From Phycisphaeraceae bacterium (GTDB taxonomy: Bacteria; Planctomycetota; Phycisphaerae; Phycisphaerales; UBA1924): a DNA stretch of 64,000 nt. Under the pieces are notes generated by a model. The model searched no databases. It was given only the letters and a program-made list of their open reading frames with translations, and was not told the origin of the DNA. The stretch covers positions 1 through 64,000 of the forward strand of contig JACKHB010000003.1 of NCBI GenBank assembly GCA_020639195.1. Direction: 5' to 3'. The position numbers and the translations under genes are program-made. Shown here piece by piece: positions 26,875-35,319 of this stretch; position 1 is the stretch's first letter; each line of letters begins with the position of its first letter.

Positions 26875-28059
26875 TCAGTGTCCCTGATGATCCGCCGCAG
26901 AGCCGCCGACAGTCGCCGCGGGCTGCAACTGATCAGCATCCGTGCGAACGCGTCCGATCACCCGGACGGGGATCCGTTGGTCGTCCCCGGTGCGGTCGGT
27001 GACGAACACGAGCTCGGTGAAGAACTGGCCGTCGATTTCGGGCCGGATGTCGCCGGTCACGCGAATCAGATAGGTGTCTTCTCGCTGCACACCGTCTTTG
27101 ACAGGAGGAAGCGCGGCATCAAACTCGAGGTGGGAAAAGACGGGAGGCCGCGACTCGCCGGCTGGGGTCGAGAACGGCCTCTCTTCGATGCCCACGATCT
27201 TGAATTTGGTTTCGGCTCGGCTGTTCAGCGTGATGATGCGGTTAAAGGTCGCTCCTCCGGGAACCGCGCCCATGTTGATCTGTGCCGGCCCGGGATAGAG
27301 ATCTCCGACGACATCGCCGATAAGAGCGACCGTCTTGATATCAATATTCCCGCTCTTGTCTGTCGAGCGGATCGTCACCGCTCCTTGCGCGTTGCCGATC
27401 GGGAGCGTGTCGAGAAACGTGACCAGGACCGACGCCCGGCGGAGAGTCTCGCCGTTGATCTCGATGTCCTCGGCTGGAAGCACATCCACGTCGATGTTTT
27501 CGCCACGCGTGAGCGTTGCGTTGGTGATCTCGAATCCATCCGCGCGTGCGAAGATATCGACCATGAACGTGCGGGTCTGGTGGCGCGGCAGGCTGAGCAT
27601 GCGGACGATCGGCGGGACCACATCGATCATCTTGACCACGTCCGCCTCGATCACGAAAGTCGTCGCAGGCGATACGGGGTCGTTGGTGAATACCGTGACT
27701 GTTCGATGCTGCGCGCCCTGACGGCCGTGGGGATCGAACGAGACATCGATCTCGCCCGACTCTCCCGGCGAGTACTCGAGCTTCTGTGGCTTGGCGGCCG
27801 TGCACGAACACTCGGATCGAACATCCCGGATCACCAGCGTGGACTTGCCGGTGTTGGAAAAGGGGATCACGGTGTGCTGGATCTGGTCGTCGGCGATCTT
27901 GCCGAACTGATGCTCGGTCAATCCCAGGGAGATCCGCGGGGCGTCGTCCGGAATGGGCGCGTCCGGAGGCAGCGGGCCCACTGGATCGGGCTGAGCCAGA
28001 GCCACACCGCACAGCGAGATGGCCAACACTCCCCCGATGAGGTGCAATTTGCTTCGCAT
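26875..28059 (-). CDS. Exported DUF1573-domain protein
   Basis: Encodes 394 residues, starting with a clear signal peptide (LHLIGGVLAISLCGVALAQ). Residues 50-140 form a DUF1573 Ig-like domain: HQFGKIADDQIQHTVIPFSN, then IRDVRSECSCTAAKPQKLEY, with the paired Cys of this family, and VSFDPHGRQG. The rest repeats beta-sandwich features, including NMGAVPGGATFNRIITLNS, so there are probably three such domains. The role is unknown; the domain is widespread in Bacteroidetes and planctomycete envelopes. It is the first gene of the run with rhodanese and MauE-like proteins. Confidence 0.82.
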   Translation of the reverse strand: MRSKLHLIGGVLAISLCGVALAQPDPVGPLPPDAPIPDDAPRISLGLTEHQFGKIADDQIQHTVIPFSNTGKSTLVIRDVRSECSCTAAKPQKLEYSPGESGEIDVSFDPHGRQGAQHRTVTVFTNDPVSPATTFVIEADVVKMIDVVPPIVRMLSLPRHQTRTFMVDIFARADGFEITNATLTRGENIDVDVLPAEDIEINGETLRRASVLVTFLDTLPIGNAQGAVTIRSTDKSGNIDIKTVALIGDVVGDLYPGPAQINMGAVPGGATFNRIITLNSRAETKFKIVGIEERPFSTPAGESRPPVFSHLEFDAALPPVKDGVQREDTYLIRVTGDIRPEIDGQFFTELVFVTDRTGDDQRIPVRVIGRVRTDADQLQPAATVGGSAADHQGH

Positions 28060-28244
28060 CTCTGAACACCCTCCATCGGGCTCGATCGTCGCGCGCCCCG
28101 CGCCCAGCGACCAGAACCCAAACTATCTGCCTTGAACACCACTGACCAGCATCGACCCGGCCGATCCGGCCCTCCACGGAAAGTGTACCGCTCAATCGGG
28201 CGATCGGGTCGCACTCGGGGCGAGATTCGGGACCCGCGGCCCAG

Positions 28245-29498
28245 TCAGGACGCCGGCCGCGAGCCGCCGACGCCCATGGGCTGGTAAGCCTCATTCAGCC
28301 GCCGCAGCGCCCGCACATACGCGGCGGTCCGCAGGCTCACTCCATGCTCGCTGGCGACGTCGGTGACGCCGGCCAACTCCGCAACCAGACGATCTCGAAG
28401 CCTGCCATGGACCTCTTCGATCGTCCATGACGAGCCCGATAGGTTCTGGACCCACTCGAAGTAGCTGACGATGACCCCGCCGGCGTTGGCGAGAATGTCG
28501 GGCACGACGTCCACGCCCGCGCCGTCGAGGATCCGATCGGCCTCGGGAGTCGTGGGTCCGTTGGCCAGCTCGATGACGAGCCGAGCGCGGACGCTCGCGG
28601 CATTGGCGCGAGTGATTTGGCCCTCGAGAGCGGCGGGAACGAGCACTTCCGTCTCAAGTTCGAGTAACTCGGCGTTCGAGATGCGATCTCCGGGATGGGC
28701 CGCCACCGATCCCTCGGACCGCTTGGTCCGACGGACCTGCTCGACATCCAGGCCCTCGGCGCAGCAAACCCCGCCTCGCGAATCACTCACCGCGACCACG
28801 CGGAACCCGGCGTCCGCCGCGAGCGATGCAAAGTGCTGGCCGGCGTTGCCGAAGCCCTGAATCGCGATGCGAGTCCGATCCGGAAGCCAGCCCCGAGAAC
28901 GGGCCAGCTCCATCAGGAGATAGAACCCTCCGCGGCCCGTCGCGTCCTCCCTTCCGAGGGATCCGCCCAGGGGAACCGGCTTGCCCGTGAACGCGGCCGG
29001 CGATCGATGGCCACACAGCACGGAGTATTCATCGCTCATCCATGCCATGACTTGCGCGTTGGTCGCGACGTCTGGCGCTGGCACGTCGGTGTTTGGCCCG
29101 ATGATCGGTGAGATGGCGCGCACGTACGCCCGGCTGAGCCGCTCGAGTTCGGAGCGAGAAAGGCCCCGTGGATCGACGCGGACACCTCCCTTGGCGCCGC
29201 CGAACGGCAGACCCGCAATGGCGCACTTCATCGTCATCCAGAACGCCAGGCTCCGCACCTCGTCGGCCCCAACCTCGGGGTGGAACCGGACGCCGCCCTT
29301 GAACGGGCCTCGCACGTCGTCATATTGGCAGCGGTAGCCCTCGAAGACGCGCAGGACGCCGTCGTCCATGCGCACGGGGATCGACACCTCGAGGACCCGT
29401 CGGGGCCGCCGCAGACGGGCGAGCACTTCTGGGTGCGCTTGGGCAAATCCCGCGGCCAGGTCCAGCCGCGTCAACGCCTCGTCGAGCAGTGTGGACAT
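28245..29498 (-). CDS. Glutamate dehydrogenase (second copy)
   Basis: Encodes 417 residues of the Glu/Leu/Phe/Val dehydrogenase family. Key motifs are VSIPVRMDDG, GPFKGGVRFHPEV, the catalytic-lysine segment LPFGGAKGGVRVDPRG, VPAPDVATNAQVM, IQGFGNAGQHFA and ELANGPTTPEAD. It is shorter than the copy at 10805 and has the compact layout of NAD-linked GDHs of archaeal/Gram-positive type (GudB-like). It starts at ATG 29498 with GGAG upstream. Having two GDHs may separate catabolic and anabolic roles. Valine or leucine dehydrogenase is a less likely alternative. Confidence 0.88.
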   Translation of the reverse strand: MSTLLDEALTRLDLAAGFAQAHPEVLARLRRPRRVLEVSIPVRMDDGVLRVFEGYRCQYDDVRGPFKGGVRFHPEVGADEVRSLAFWMTMKCAIAGLPFGGAKGGVRVDPRGLSRSELERLSRAYVRAISPIIGPNTDVPAPDVATNAQVMAWMSDEYSVLCGHRSPAAFTGKPVPLGGSLGREDATGRGGFYLLMELARSRGWLPDRTRIAIQGFGNAGQHFASLAADAGFRVVAVSDSRGGVCCAEGLDVEQVRRTKRSEGSVAAHPGDRISNAELLELETEVLVPAALEGQITRANAASVRARLVIELANGPTTPEADRILDGAGVDVVPDILANAGGVIVSYFEWVQNLSGSSWTIEEVHGRLRDRLVAELAGVTDVASEHGVSLRTAAYVRALRRLNEAYQPMGVGGSRPAS

Positions 29499-29648
29499 CG
29501 CGCGATCTCCTGCCGGCGGCGCGGAGCGGGCTTGCCTCGTCGAAAGAGTACCCGGGCGCTGGACTTATCGGCCACTCGCAAGCGGCGAAAGAGACCTAGA
29601 AACTGGAAGAAGGCGTCGGCGTCTCGATCGCCGTACGAAGCAATCCAG

Positions 29649-30470
29649 TCACCGCAACGTGTCAAGGGCGCGCCGGGCTTCGGTGACGTCAAAGTCCGCG
29701 GCCGGTGGATGGGGATCCAGGCTACGAAGCGTCTCGAGGACCAGCGACGCGACGGCGTAGTTTCGGAACCACTTTCGGTCCGCGGGAATGACGTGCCAAG
29801 GTGCGTGCTCGGTCGAACACTCGGACAGGGCGTCCTCGAACGCCGCGCGGTAGGCATCCCATTTCGCCCGGGTGGCCAGATCTCCCATGGAGAACTTCCA
29901 TTGCTTTTCGGGGTCGTCGAGTCGGGCCGAGAGGCGCTCGTGCTGCTCCTCCCGCGAGATGTGCAGGAAGCACTTGATCAGGGCCACACCACTCTCGGTC
30001 AGCAGCCGCTCAAAGTCGTTGATCTGGCGATAACGGGCCCGCCACACCGCCTCGGGCGCGAGCGACTCGACCCGCACGACAAAGACGTCCTGGTAGTGCG
30101 ATCGGTTGAAGACCGCGATCCGCCCCCGCCCTGGCGTGCGGGCGTGGATGCGCCACAGGAAGTCGTGCCGAAGCTCGATCGGCGTTGGGACCTTGAACGA
30201 GGTGACCAGCACGCCCTGTGGATTCACGCCCGACAGGACATGCCGAATCGTGCCGTCCTTGCCGGACGTGTCCGTGCCCTCCAGCACGAGCAGCACGGCG
30301 TGCCGCTGCTCCGCCCAGAGCCGGTACTGGAGCCTGGCGATCTCTTCGACCAAGGGCGCGAGCCCCTGCCGCGCGTCCTTCTCCGAAATGCCAGGCGAGG
30401 ACCGGGCATCGATTGCGCGCAGATCCACCCGCGTTCCGGGCCGCACGAGCAGCTGTTCGGTGAGGCTCAT
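29649..30470 (-). CDS. ppk2: Polyphosphate kinase 2 family protein
   Basis: Encodes 273 residues. The Walker A-like motif LEGTDTSGKDGTIRHVL, IHARTPGRGRIAVFNRSHYQDVFV and the following SHYQDV/lid segments are typical of PPK2. It transfers phosphate between polyphosphate and nucleotides. The one-domain length and motif spelling match the PPK2 subgroup that phosphorylates nucleoside mono- or diphosphates; the subclass is not certain. The start is ATG 30470; a GTG one codon earlier is also open. Confidence 0.9.
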   Translation of the reverse strand: MSLTEQLLVRPGTRVDLRAIDARSSPGISEKDARQGLAPLVEEIARLQYRLWAEQRHAVLLVLEGTDTSGKDGTIRHVLSGVNPQGVLVTSFKVPTPIELRHDFLWRIHARTPGRGRIAVFNRSHYQDVFVVRVESLAPEAVWRARYRQINDFERLLTESGVALIKCFLHISREEQHERLSARLDDPEKQWKFSMGDLATRAKWDAYRAAFEDALSECSTEHAPWHVIPADRKWFRNYAVASLVLETLRSLDPHPPAADFDVTEARRALDTLR

Positions 30471-30619
30471 CACCCCAGCCTACCGGTGCCCGCCCCGCGC
30501 TGTCGCCGGCGAACGTGAAAGGCCGGGCGTCGAAATCGGTGTAACGAACCGGGCGGGGAGCGCGAATAGCCCAGGAGCCGCCGACGGGCACGTCGCGGCG
30601 GGTACCTAAGGAGCACACG

Positions 30620-31549
30620 ATGCGATATCTCGCCGCCGCCTGCCTCTTTGCCTCTTCCGCCGCACTGGCCGGCCCGGTCGACTTCGACCGGGTCCCAGCC
30701 GGATCCAGGATCGTGGCCCATATCGATATGGAGCGGCTGCTGGATTCGAGGATCGGCTCGACGCTCATGGAGCACCTCGAGGACCACGGCATCGATGGCT
30801 TGCAGGAGATCAAGGCCCACCTCGGCCTCGATCCGTTCGAGGTCGTGCGAGACGTCACCGTCTGCCTCCTTGGCGACTCCGAAGAGGACGCCGTCGCCAT
30901 CGTCTCCATGACCAGCGACGCGGAGCGTTTGGTGTCCACGCTCGAGGCGTTCAGCGAGGAGACCGGATACCGCCAGAGACGCGTCGGTGGTCGCTCGCTG
31001 CACACCTTCAACGTGGATGACGATGTCTTCGGCTGTTGCGCCGAGATACGGGGCGGATGGGTGCTGGCCGTCGGCCAGCGCGAGCGCACGCTCCGCAATG
31101 CCGTGGACACGATCTGGGGAGATGGTGAGTCGCTTGAGGACGACCATGCCGATGTGATCGAGTACGGCCCCGGGCGCGGCTCGATCATCTGGGTCGGCGC
31201 GGCCGATCTGGCGGACCTCCCCATCGACGACCTCGACGGGCCCGCGAATCTGCTCAAGAAGGTCGACGCCTTCGTGGCGGACATCGGCGAGCGTGGCGAC
31301 GACATGTCCATTCGGGTGCGCGTCAGGGCGAAGAAGGGCGAGGATGCGGCCCGGCTCGGACAGATGGCCCAGGGCCTGATCGCGATGAGCGCGTTCGCTG
31401 GTGAATTCATCGATGAGCACGACCATGAGGCCCGCGCCGCGATCTCACTGCTCCAGAGCGTCCGCGTGTCCAGCGAGGACAACTGGGTCAGCGCAGAACT
31501 CAAGATCGATCTCGACCAGGTGATGAGGCTCGTGGGGGAGATCGACTGA
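30620..31549 (+). CDS. Exported protein of unknown function
   Basis: Encodes 309 residues with a short signal peptide (YLAAACLFASSAALA). The body begins FDRVPAGSRIVAHIDMERLLDSRIG and contains repeated alpha/beta stretches like proteins that planctomycetes export in several copies; I recognise no named domain. AAGGAG lies at a good distance before ATG 30620. It is followed after 3 bases by the ECF sigma gene, so it may be in the same operon and could be connected to envelope sensing. Confidence 0.75.
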   Translation: MRYLAAACLFASSAALAGPVDFDRVPAGSRIVAHIDMERLLDSRIGSTLMEHLEDHGIDGLQEIKAHLGLDPFEVVRDVTVCLLGDSEEDAVAIVSMTSDAERLVSTLEAFSEETGYRQRRVGGRSLHTFNVDDDVFGCCAEIRGGWVLAVGQRERTLRNAVDTIWGDGESLEDDHADVIEYGPGRGSIIWVGAADLADLPIDDLDGPANLLKKVDAFVADIGERGDDMSIRVRVRAKKGEDAARLGQMAQGLIAMSAFAGEFIDEHDHEARAAISLLQSVRVSSEDNWVSAELKIDLDQVMRLVGEID

Positions 31550-31552
31550 CGA

Positions 31553-32197
31553 ATGGTCCCCGACGCTCCGCAACGGCCCTCCGGCCCCCGCCCGGAGGAC
31601 GCCAGCGACGAGGAACTCGCCCGGAAGGCCCGGGCGGGCTCCTCGCTCGCGTTTGCACACCTCGTTCGCCGCTACGACGAGCGCGTCTATCGGTTCGTGC
31701 GCCGATGGGGGCTCAATGCCGCGGACGCGGAGGACGTCACCCAGGAATCGCTCGTGGCGGCGTGGCAAGGCCTGGATCGATTCGACGACCGGCGCGAGTT
31801 CCGCCCGTGGCTGTTCTCAATCGCATCGAGGCGTGCCGCGACCTGTCACCGAGTCCGGGCCCGCCGCGCTGCGCGGGATCAGACGATCCAAGGCCAGGGC
31901 ACCACGACCGGCGACGGGGCTCAGTCGTCCGACGTGTGGGACCTGGCGCGGCGACTATTGAGTGAGGAAGCCTGCTCGGCGCTCTGGCTCCGGTATGTCG
32001 AGGGCATGAGCGCGGCGCAGGTGGCTATGTCCCTGGGCCGAACGACCGTTGGCGTGCGTGTCATGCTGCACCGCGCCAAGTCCCTGCTCGCCGAGCGGAT
32101 CGAGCCCGACCAACGACCGGGCCCCAGGCCCAAGCCGCACGGCGGCGTCGATTCGCGCCTCGCTCGGGCAGATACGCTTGCGGAGTGCGCACCATGA
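31553..32197 (+). CDS. ECF RNA polymerase sigma factor
   Basis: Encodes 214 residues with sigma2 (AFAHLVRRYDERVYRFVRRWGLNAADAEDVTQESLVAAW) and sigma4 (LSEEACSALWLRYVEGMSAAQVAMSLGRTTVGVRVMLHRAKSLL) regions. A proline-rich tail of about 25 residues follows. The start is ATG 31553. The next gene overlaps by ATGA and encodes a single-pass membrane protein, the usual layout for an ECF sigma with its anti-sigma factor. The signal and regulon are unknown. Confidence 0.9.
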   Translation: MVPDAPQRPSGPRPEDASDEELARKARAGSSLAFAHLVRRYDERVYRFVRRWGLNAADAEDVTQESLVAAWQGLDRFDDRREFRPWLFSIASRRAATCHRVRARRAARDQTIQGQGTTTGDGAQSSDVWDLARRLLSEEACSALWLRYVEGMSAAQVAMSLGRTTVGVRVMLHRAKSLLAERIEPDQRPGPRPKPHGGVDSRLARADTLAECAP

Positions 32198-32709
32198 CAA
32201 ATCGAACTCGCGGAAGTCGCACCTCCCTCGTCGAACGCGCGCTGCGCGACAACGCCCCCGTCGAGCGTCCCTCAGCAGACCTGCGGCGCCGCATTCTCGA
32301 CGAAGTCGGCGAGCGGCCGTCCGCGCGTGGAACTAGCCACGCGCGGCTTGGCTGGTGTTTGGCCGCGGCGGTTCTGTTGCTCTTGGGGGGGGTGTCGTGG
32401 GTGGTTGTTTCGTCTGGACCACGCTCCTCGCACGCGGACCCCGAGGAGCTTCGGTCGTCGATCCGAACCGTCGTGGCCTCGTTCTCCGCCCTGGATGACC
32501 GGGTGACCCGTCGGGTGACCCGCGGCATCGCCACGCTGGTCAACCAGACCGCTGAGCCCGGGCGGTGGGCGCTGGGCGAGGCCCGTGACGCCCGAGAGCG
32601 AACCCAGGCGGTCCTGGACGCGTTTGAACGGGCCCTCTCGCCCGACGCGCGCCAACCCAGCAACGCTCCTGGCGCCTGTGTTGCCTCGGATCCCGCGCTC
32701 GGCTCGTGA
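32194..32709 (+). CDS. Probable membrane anti-sigma factor
   Basis: Encodes 171 residues. A basic cytoplasmic segment (about residues 1-50) precedes one membrane span near 54-73 (AAAVLLLLGGVSWVVVSS) and an exported helical domain. There is no zinc-binding HxxxCxxC motif, so it is not a typical ZAS anti-sigma; the assignment rests on its one-span layout and the ATGA overlap with the sigma gene. GTG 32185 is an alternative start. Confidence 0.6.
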   Translation: MTNRTRGSRTSLVERALRDNAPVERPSADLRRRILDEVGERPSARGTSHARLGWCLAAAVLLLLGGVSWVVVSSGPRSSHADPEELRSSIRTVVASFSALDDRVTRRVTRGIATLVNQTAEPGRWALGEARDARERTQAVLDAFERALSPDARQPSNAPGACVASDPALGS

Positions 32710-32740
32710 CAGCCGGGTTCGGTTCTGCAACACTGTGGCC

Positions 32741-33820
32741 ATGACCAATCTCTCTCGTCGATCGTTCCTCGCCGCCGCGGGCCTGACCGGGGCCGCGAGC
32801 GTCGTCCGCGCAGGTGACCGGCAGCAGCCTGACGCGGGCCAGAGGGCGTGGCCAGGCGATTCGCATCGGGGTCCGGTCTGCGTGGCGTCGAGCAATGGAG
32901 AGGCAGCCACCGCACGCGCCTTCGAGCTCATGATGGGCGGGCAGGATCCCGTCGATGCCGTGGTGGCCGGCGTAAAGATCAACGAGGACGATCCCGAAGA
33001 CATGAGCGTCGGGTACGGTGGCCTGCCAAACGAGGATGGTGTCGTTCAGCTCGACGCCTCGGTGATGCACGGACCGACCCACAAGGCCGGCAGCGTCGCG
33101 GCGATCGAGGGCATCCGCAATCCCGCATCCGTAGCGCTGCTCGTCCTGAAGCGGACGGATCACGTGATGCTCGTCGGCGAGGGCGCGAAGCGATTCGCCA
33201 TCGAGTATGGGTTTGAAGAGCAGGACATGCTCGCGCCCGCCGCGAGGCAGGCATGGCTGAAATGGCGCGAGAACCTGAATCCAGAGGACGACCGGCTGGA
33301 CTGGGACCAGATGGACTTCGAGGCGCCGCTGCCCCCGGTCGCCGTGAAGGATCCGATCGCCTTCACCTACGGAACGATCAACTGCTCGGCCGTCAACACG
33401 GCGGGGAACCTGGCCAGTTGCACCACGACCAGCGGTCTCTCGTACAAGATCCCCGGTCGAATTGGCGACAGTCCGATCGTCGGCGCCGGCATGTATGTAG
33501 ACAACGCGGTGGGCGCCGCGGGCGCGACCGGGCGCGGCGAAGCGGTCATCGTGAACTGTGGCGCCTATGCGATCGTGTCCGAGATGGAGCGCGGGGCGAC
33601 GCCAACCCGGGCCTGCCTGACGGTGATGGCCCGGATTGCCTCCCACACGCGGGAGAAGCGGTTGCTCGACGCAGACGGCCGGCCAAACTTCAATGTGGCC
33701 CTGTACGCCGTTCGGAAGGACGGGGCGTACGGCGGCGCGGTCATGAGGGGCGGTGCGCGTTTCGCCGTCACCGACGAGCGCGGGACGCGACTGGAGACCC
33801 TGGCGCCTCTGTTCGAGTGA
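32741..33820 (+). CDS. Exported N4-(beta-N-acetylglucosaminyl)-asparaginase / isoaspartyl-peptidase family protein
   Basis: Encodes 359 residues of the Ntn-hydrolase asparaginase-2 family (PF01112). The N-terminus SRRSFLAAAGLTGAASVVRA is a twin-arginine signal. Cleavage site and nucleophile lie in TYGTINCSAVNTAGNLASCTTTSGLSYK, where Thr of GTI should become the new N-terminus; GRIGDSPIVGAGMYVDN is the substrate loop. It removes Asn-linked GlcNAc or isoaspartyl residues outside the cytoplasm. The gene that follows is a paralogue without a signal peptide. The start is ATG 32741 because the longer frame extends into the anti-sigma gene. Confidence 0.88.
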   Translation: MTNLSRRSFLAAAGLTGAASVVRAGDRQQPDAGQRAWPGDSHRGPVCVASSNGEAATARAFELMMGGQDPVDAVVAGVKINEDDPEDMSVGYGGLPNEDGVVQLDASVMHGPTHKAGSVAAIEGIRNPASVALLVLKRTDHVMLVGEGAKRFAIEYGFEEQDMLAPAARQAWLKWRENLNPEDDRLDWDQMDFEAPLPPVAVKDPIAFTYGTINCSAVNTAGNLASCTTTSGLSYKIPGRIGDSPIVGAGMYVDNAVGAAGATGRGEAVIVNCGAYAIVSEMERGATPTRACLTVMARIASHTREKRLLDADGRPNFNVALYAVRKDGAYGGAVMRGGARFAVTDERGTRLETLAPLFE

Positions 33821-33869
33821 GTGAGGGCGCTCGATACCATCGTTCCTCGAGCCGAAAGAGGAGCGAGCC

Positions 33870-34898
33870 ATGTCGGATCCGTTTCGAGTGCATGCCGGCA
33901 GCGAGACCGTCAGCCCGGAAGAGGCCGACGCGATCGGTCGCGCCCACCGCGGCCCGTGCGTCGTGGCGTCGGGCAACGGGGCCCAGGCCGTCGAGCGGGC
34001 CATGGCTGAAATGGTTGCCGGACGAGCGCCGGTCGAGGCCGTCGTGCAAGGCGTGCGCCTCGTCGAGGATGATCCCACAGATGTGAGCGTCGGCTACGGG
34101 GGGCTGCCCAACGCCCTCGGACAAGTGGAATGCGACGCGTGCGTGATGGATGGTCCGACGCACGCCGTCGGCGCGGTCGCGGCGCTCCACAACATCCGCC
34201 ACGCCTCGAGCGTCGCCCTCGAAGTGCTGCGATGGGGGGCCCACGATCTGCTCGTGGGCGAGGGCGCGCTGGCGTTCGCCCGCTCCCGAGGCTTTTCGCA
34301 GGAGGACCTGCTGACGCCCGAGGCCCGACAGGCGTGGGAGCGCTGGAAGGCCCAGCGAGATGGGCCCGTTCCTCTGAGCGATGAAGACCGTTGGGAGCTT
34401 GGCGACAGCCATGGTGCTGGCGTGCCTCACACCACGGGCACCGTGCACTGTGCCGCGCTCGATTCCAAAGGGCGATTGGGCGCCGCGACGACCACCAGCG
34501 GGCTCTCCTGGAAGCACCCCGGCCGCGTCGGGGACTCGTGCGTGCCCGGAGCCGGGATCTTCGTGGATGACGGCGTGGGGGCCGCGGGCGCGACCGGCCG
34601 AGGCGAATCCGCGTTGGAGAACTGCGCCGCGTACACCGTGGTTCGAGCGATGGAGGCCGGCCGCTCCCCGGGCGACGCGTGCGCCCAAGCCATCGAGCGG
34701 ATGGTCGCCCGGACTCGACGCCCCGCCCTCCTCGACGGTCACGGGCGCCCCAACTTCAACGTCACGCTCTACGCCCTTCGCGCCGATGGCGCATTTGGCT
34801 CCGCGTCGATCTGGAGCGGCTACCGATTTGCAGTGTGCATGGCCGAACGCGCCCGATTGCTGCCCACGAGATGGCTCCTGGAGCGCAGGCCACGCTGA
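33870..34898 (+). CDS. Isoaspartyl peptidase / asparaginase family protein (cytoplasmic paralogue)
   Basis: Encodes 342 residues, clearly related to the preceding gene: DVSVGYGGLPNALGQVECDA, VMDGPTHAVGAVAAL and the nucleophile region TTGTVHCAALDSKGRLGAATTTSGLSWKHPGRVGDS, where Thr of GTV would be the catalytic residue. There is no signal peptide, so it should act in the cytoplasm. It starts at ATG 33870 with GAGGAG upstream. It and the exported copy are most likely a tandem duplication that has diverged in location. Confidence 0.87.
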   Translation: MSDPFRVHAGSETVSPEEADAIGRAHRGPCVVASGNGAQAVERAMAEMVAGRAPVEAVVQGVRLVEDDPTDVSVGYGGLPNALGQVECDACVMDGPTHAVGAVAALHNIRHASSVALEVLRWGAHDLLVGEGALAFARSRGFSQEDLLTPEARQAWERWKAQRDGPVPLSDEDRWELGDSHGAGVPHTTGTVHCAALDSKGRLGAATTTSGLSWKHPGRVGDSCVPGAGIFVDDGVGAAGATGRGESALENCAAYTVVRAMEAGRSPGDACAQAIERMVARTRRPALLDGHGRPNFNVTLYALRADGAFGSASIWSGYRFAVCMAERARLLPTRWLLERRPR

Positions 34899-34969
34899 GC
34901 GCCGCAAGTGGTTGGGGCAATGGCCAGTTGCAGACCTGGACAACCGCCTGTCCACAGCCCCTTGGGGAG

Positions 34970-34997
34970 TTGACACGCGACGGCGAGCCGGTAGCCT
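34970..34997 (+). promoter_or_regulatory. Candidate sigma70 promoter upstream of the riboswitch
   Basis: TTGACA at 34970-34975 and TAGCCT at 34992-34997, 16 bases apart, a few bases before the first conserved riboswitch segment. The -35 is perfect and the -10 weak. Confidence 0.5.
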
Positions 34998-35002
34998 GAC
35001 AC

Positions 35003-35191
35003 TGGTCATTGGTGCCTCGCGCCGGGCTGGCGCGGGGTGAAAAGGGAAGTGTGGTCAAAGCCACCGCGGACGCGCCGCCGTGATGGGCGTTGAAGCGAGA
35101 ACCCCGACGATGCGTCGGATGAGCCACTGTTCCACGATGGAACGGGAAGGCCGGTTCCCGCCGAGCCCAGAGCCGGAAGACCTGCCATTGA
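35003..35191 (+). promoter_or_regulatory. Cobalamin riboswitch
   Basis: The conserved blocks of the cobalamin aptamer appear in order: GGTGCC at 35011, GTGAAAAGGGAAG around 35037-35049, a short hairpin domain with GCCACTG near 35122, and the B12 box AGCCGGAAGACCTGCC at 35171-35186. These match the family consensus (GGTGCC, TAANAGGGAA, AGYCAGGAGACCTGCC) with small changes. It lies about 130 bases before the first gene of a four-gene run and should lower expression when adenosyl- or another cobalamin is plentiful. It strongly implies that the genes downstream deal with corrinoids. Subclass (AdoCbl versus MeCbl) is not resolved. Confidence 0.93.
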
Positions 35192-35319
35192 CCGAGTCGT
35201 GACGGCCCTCGCGATCGGGGCGTCGGCGGTGAATGTGCACACGCACGTTTTCCTCCAACCCTCCACGCGAGAGCCAGGTTCGTCCCGCGCGATCCGGGAC
35301 TGGAACAGGGAGTCCGCGT

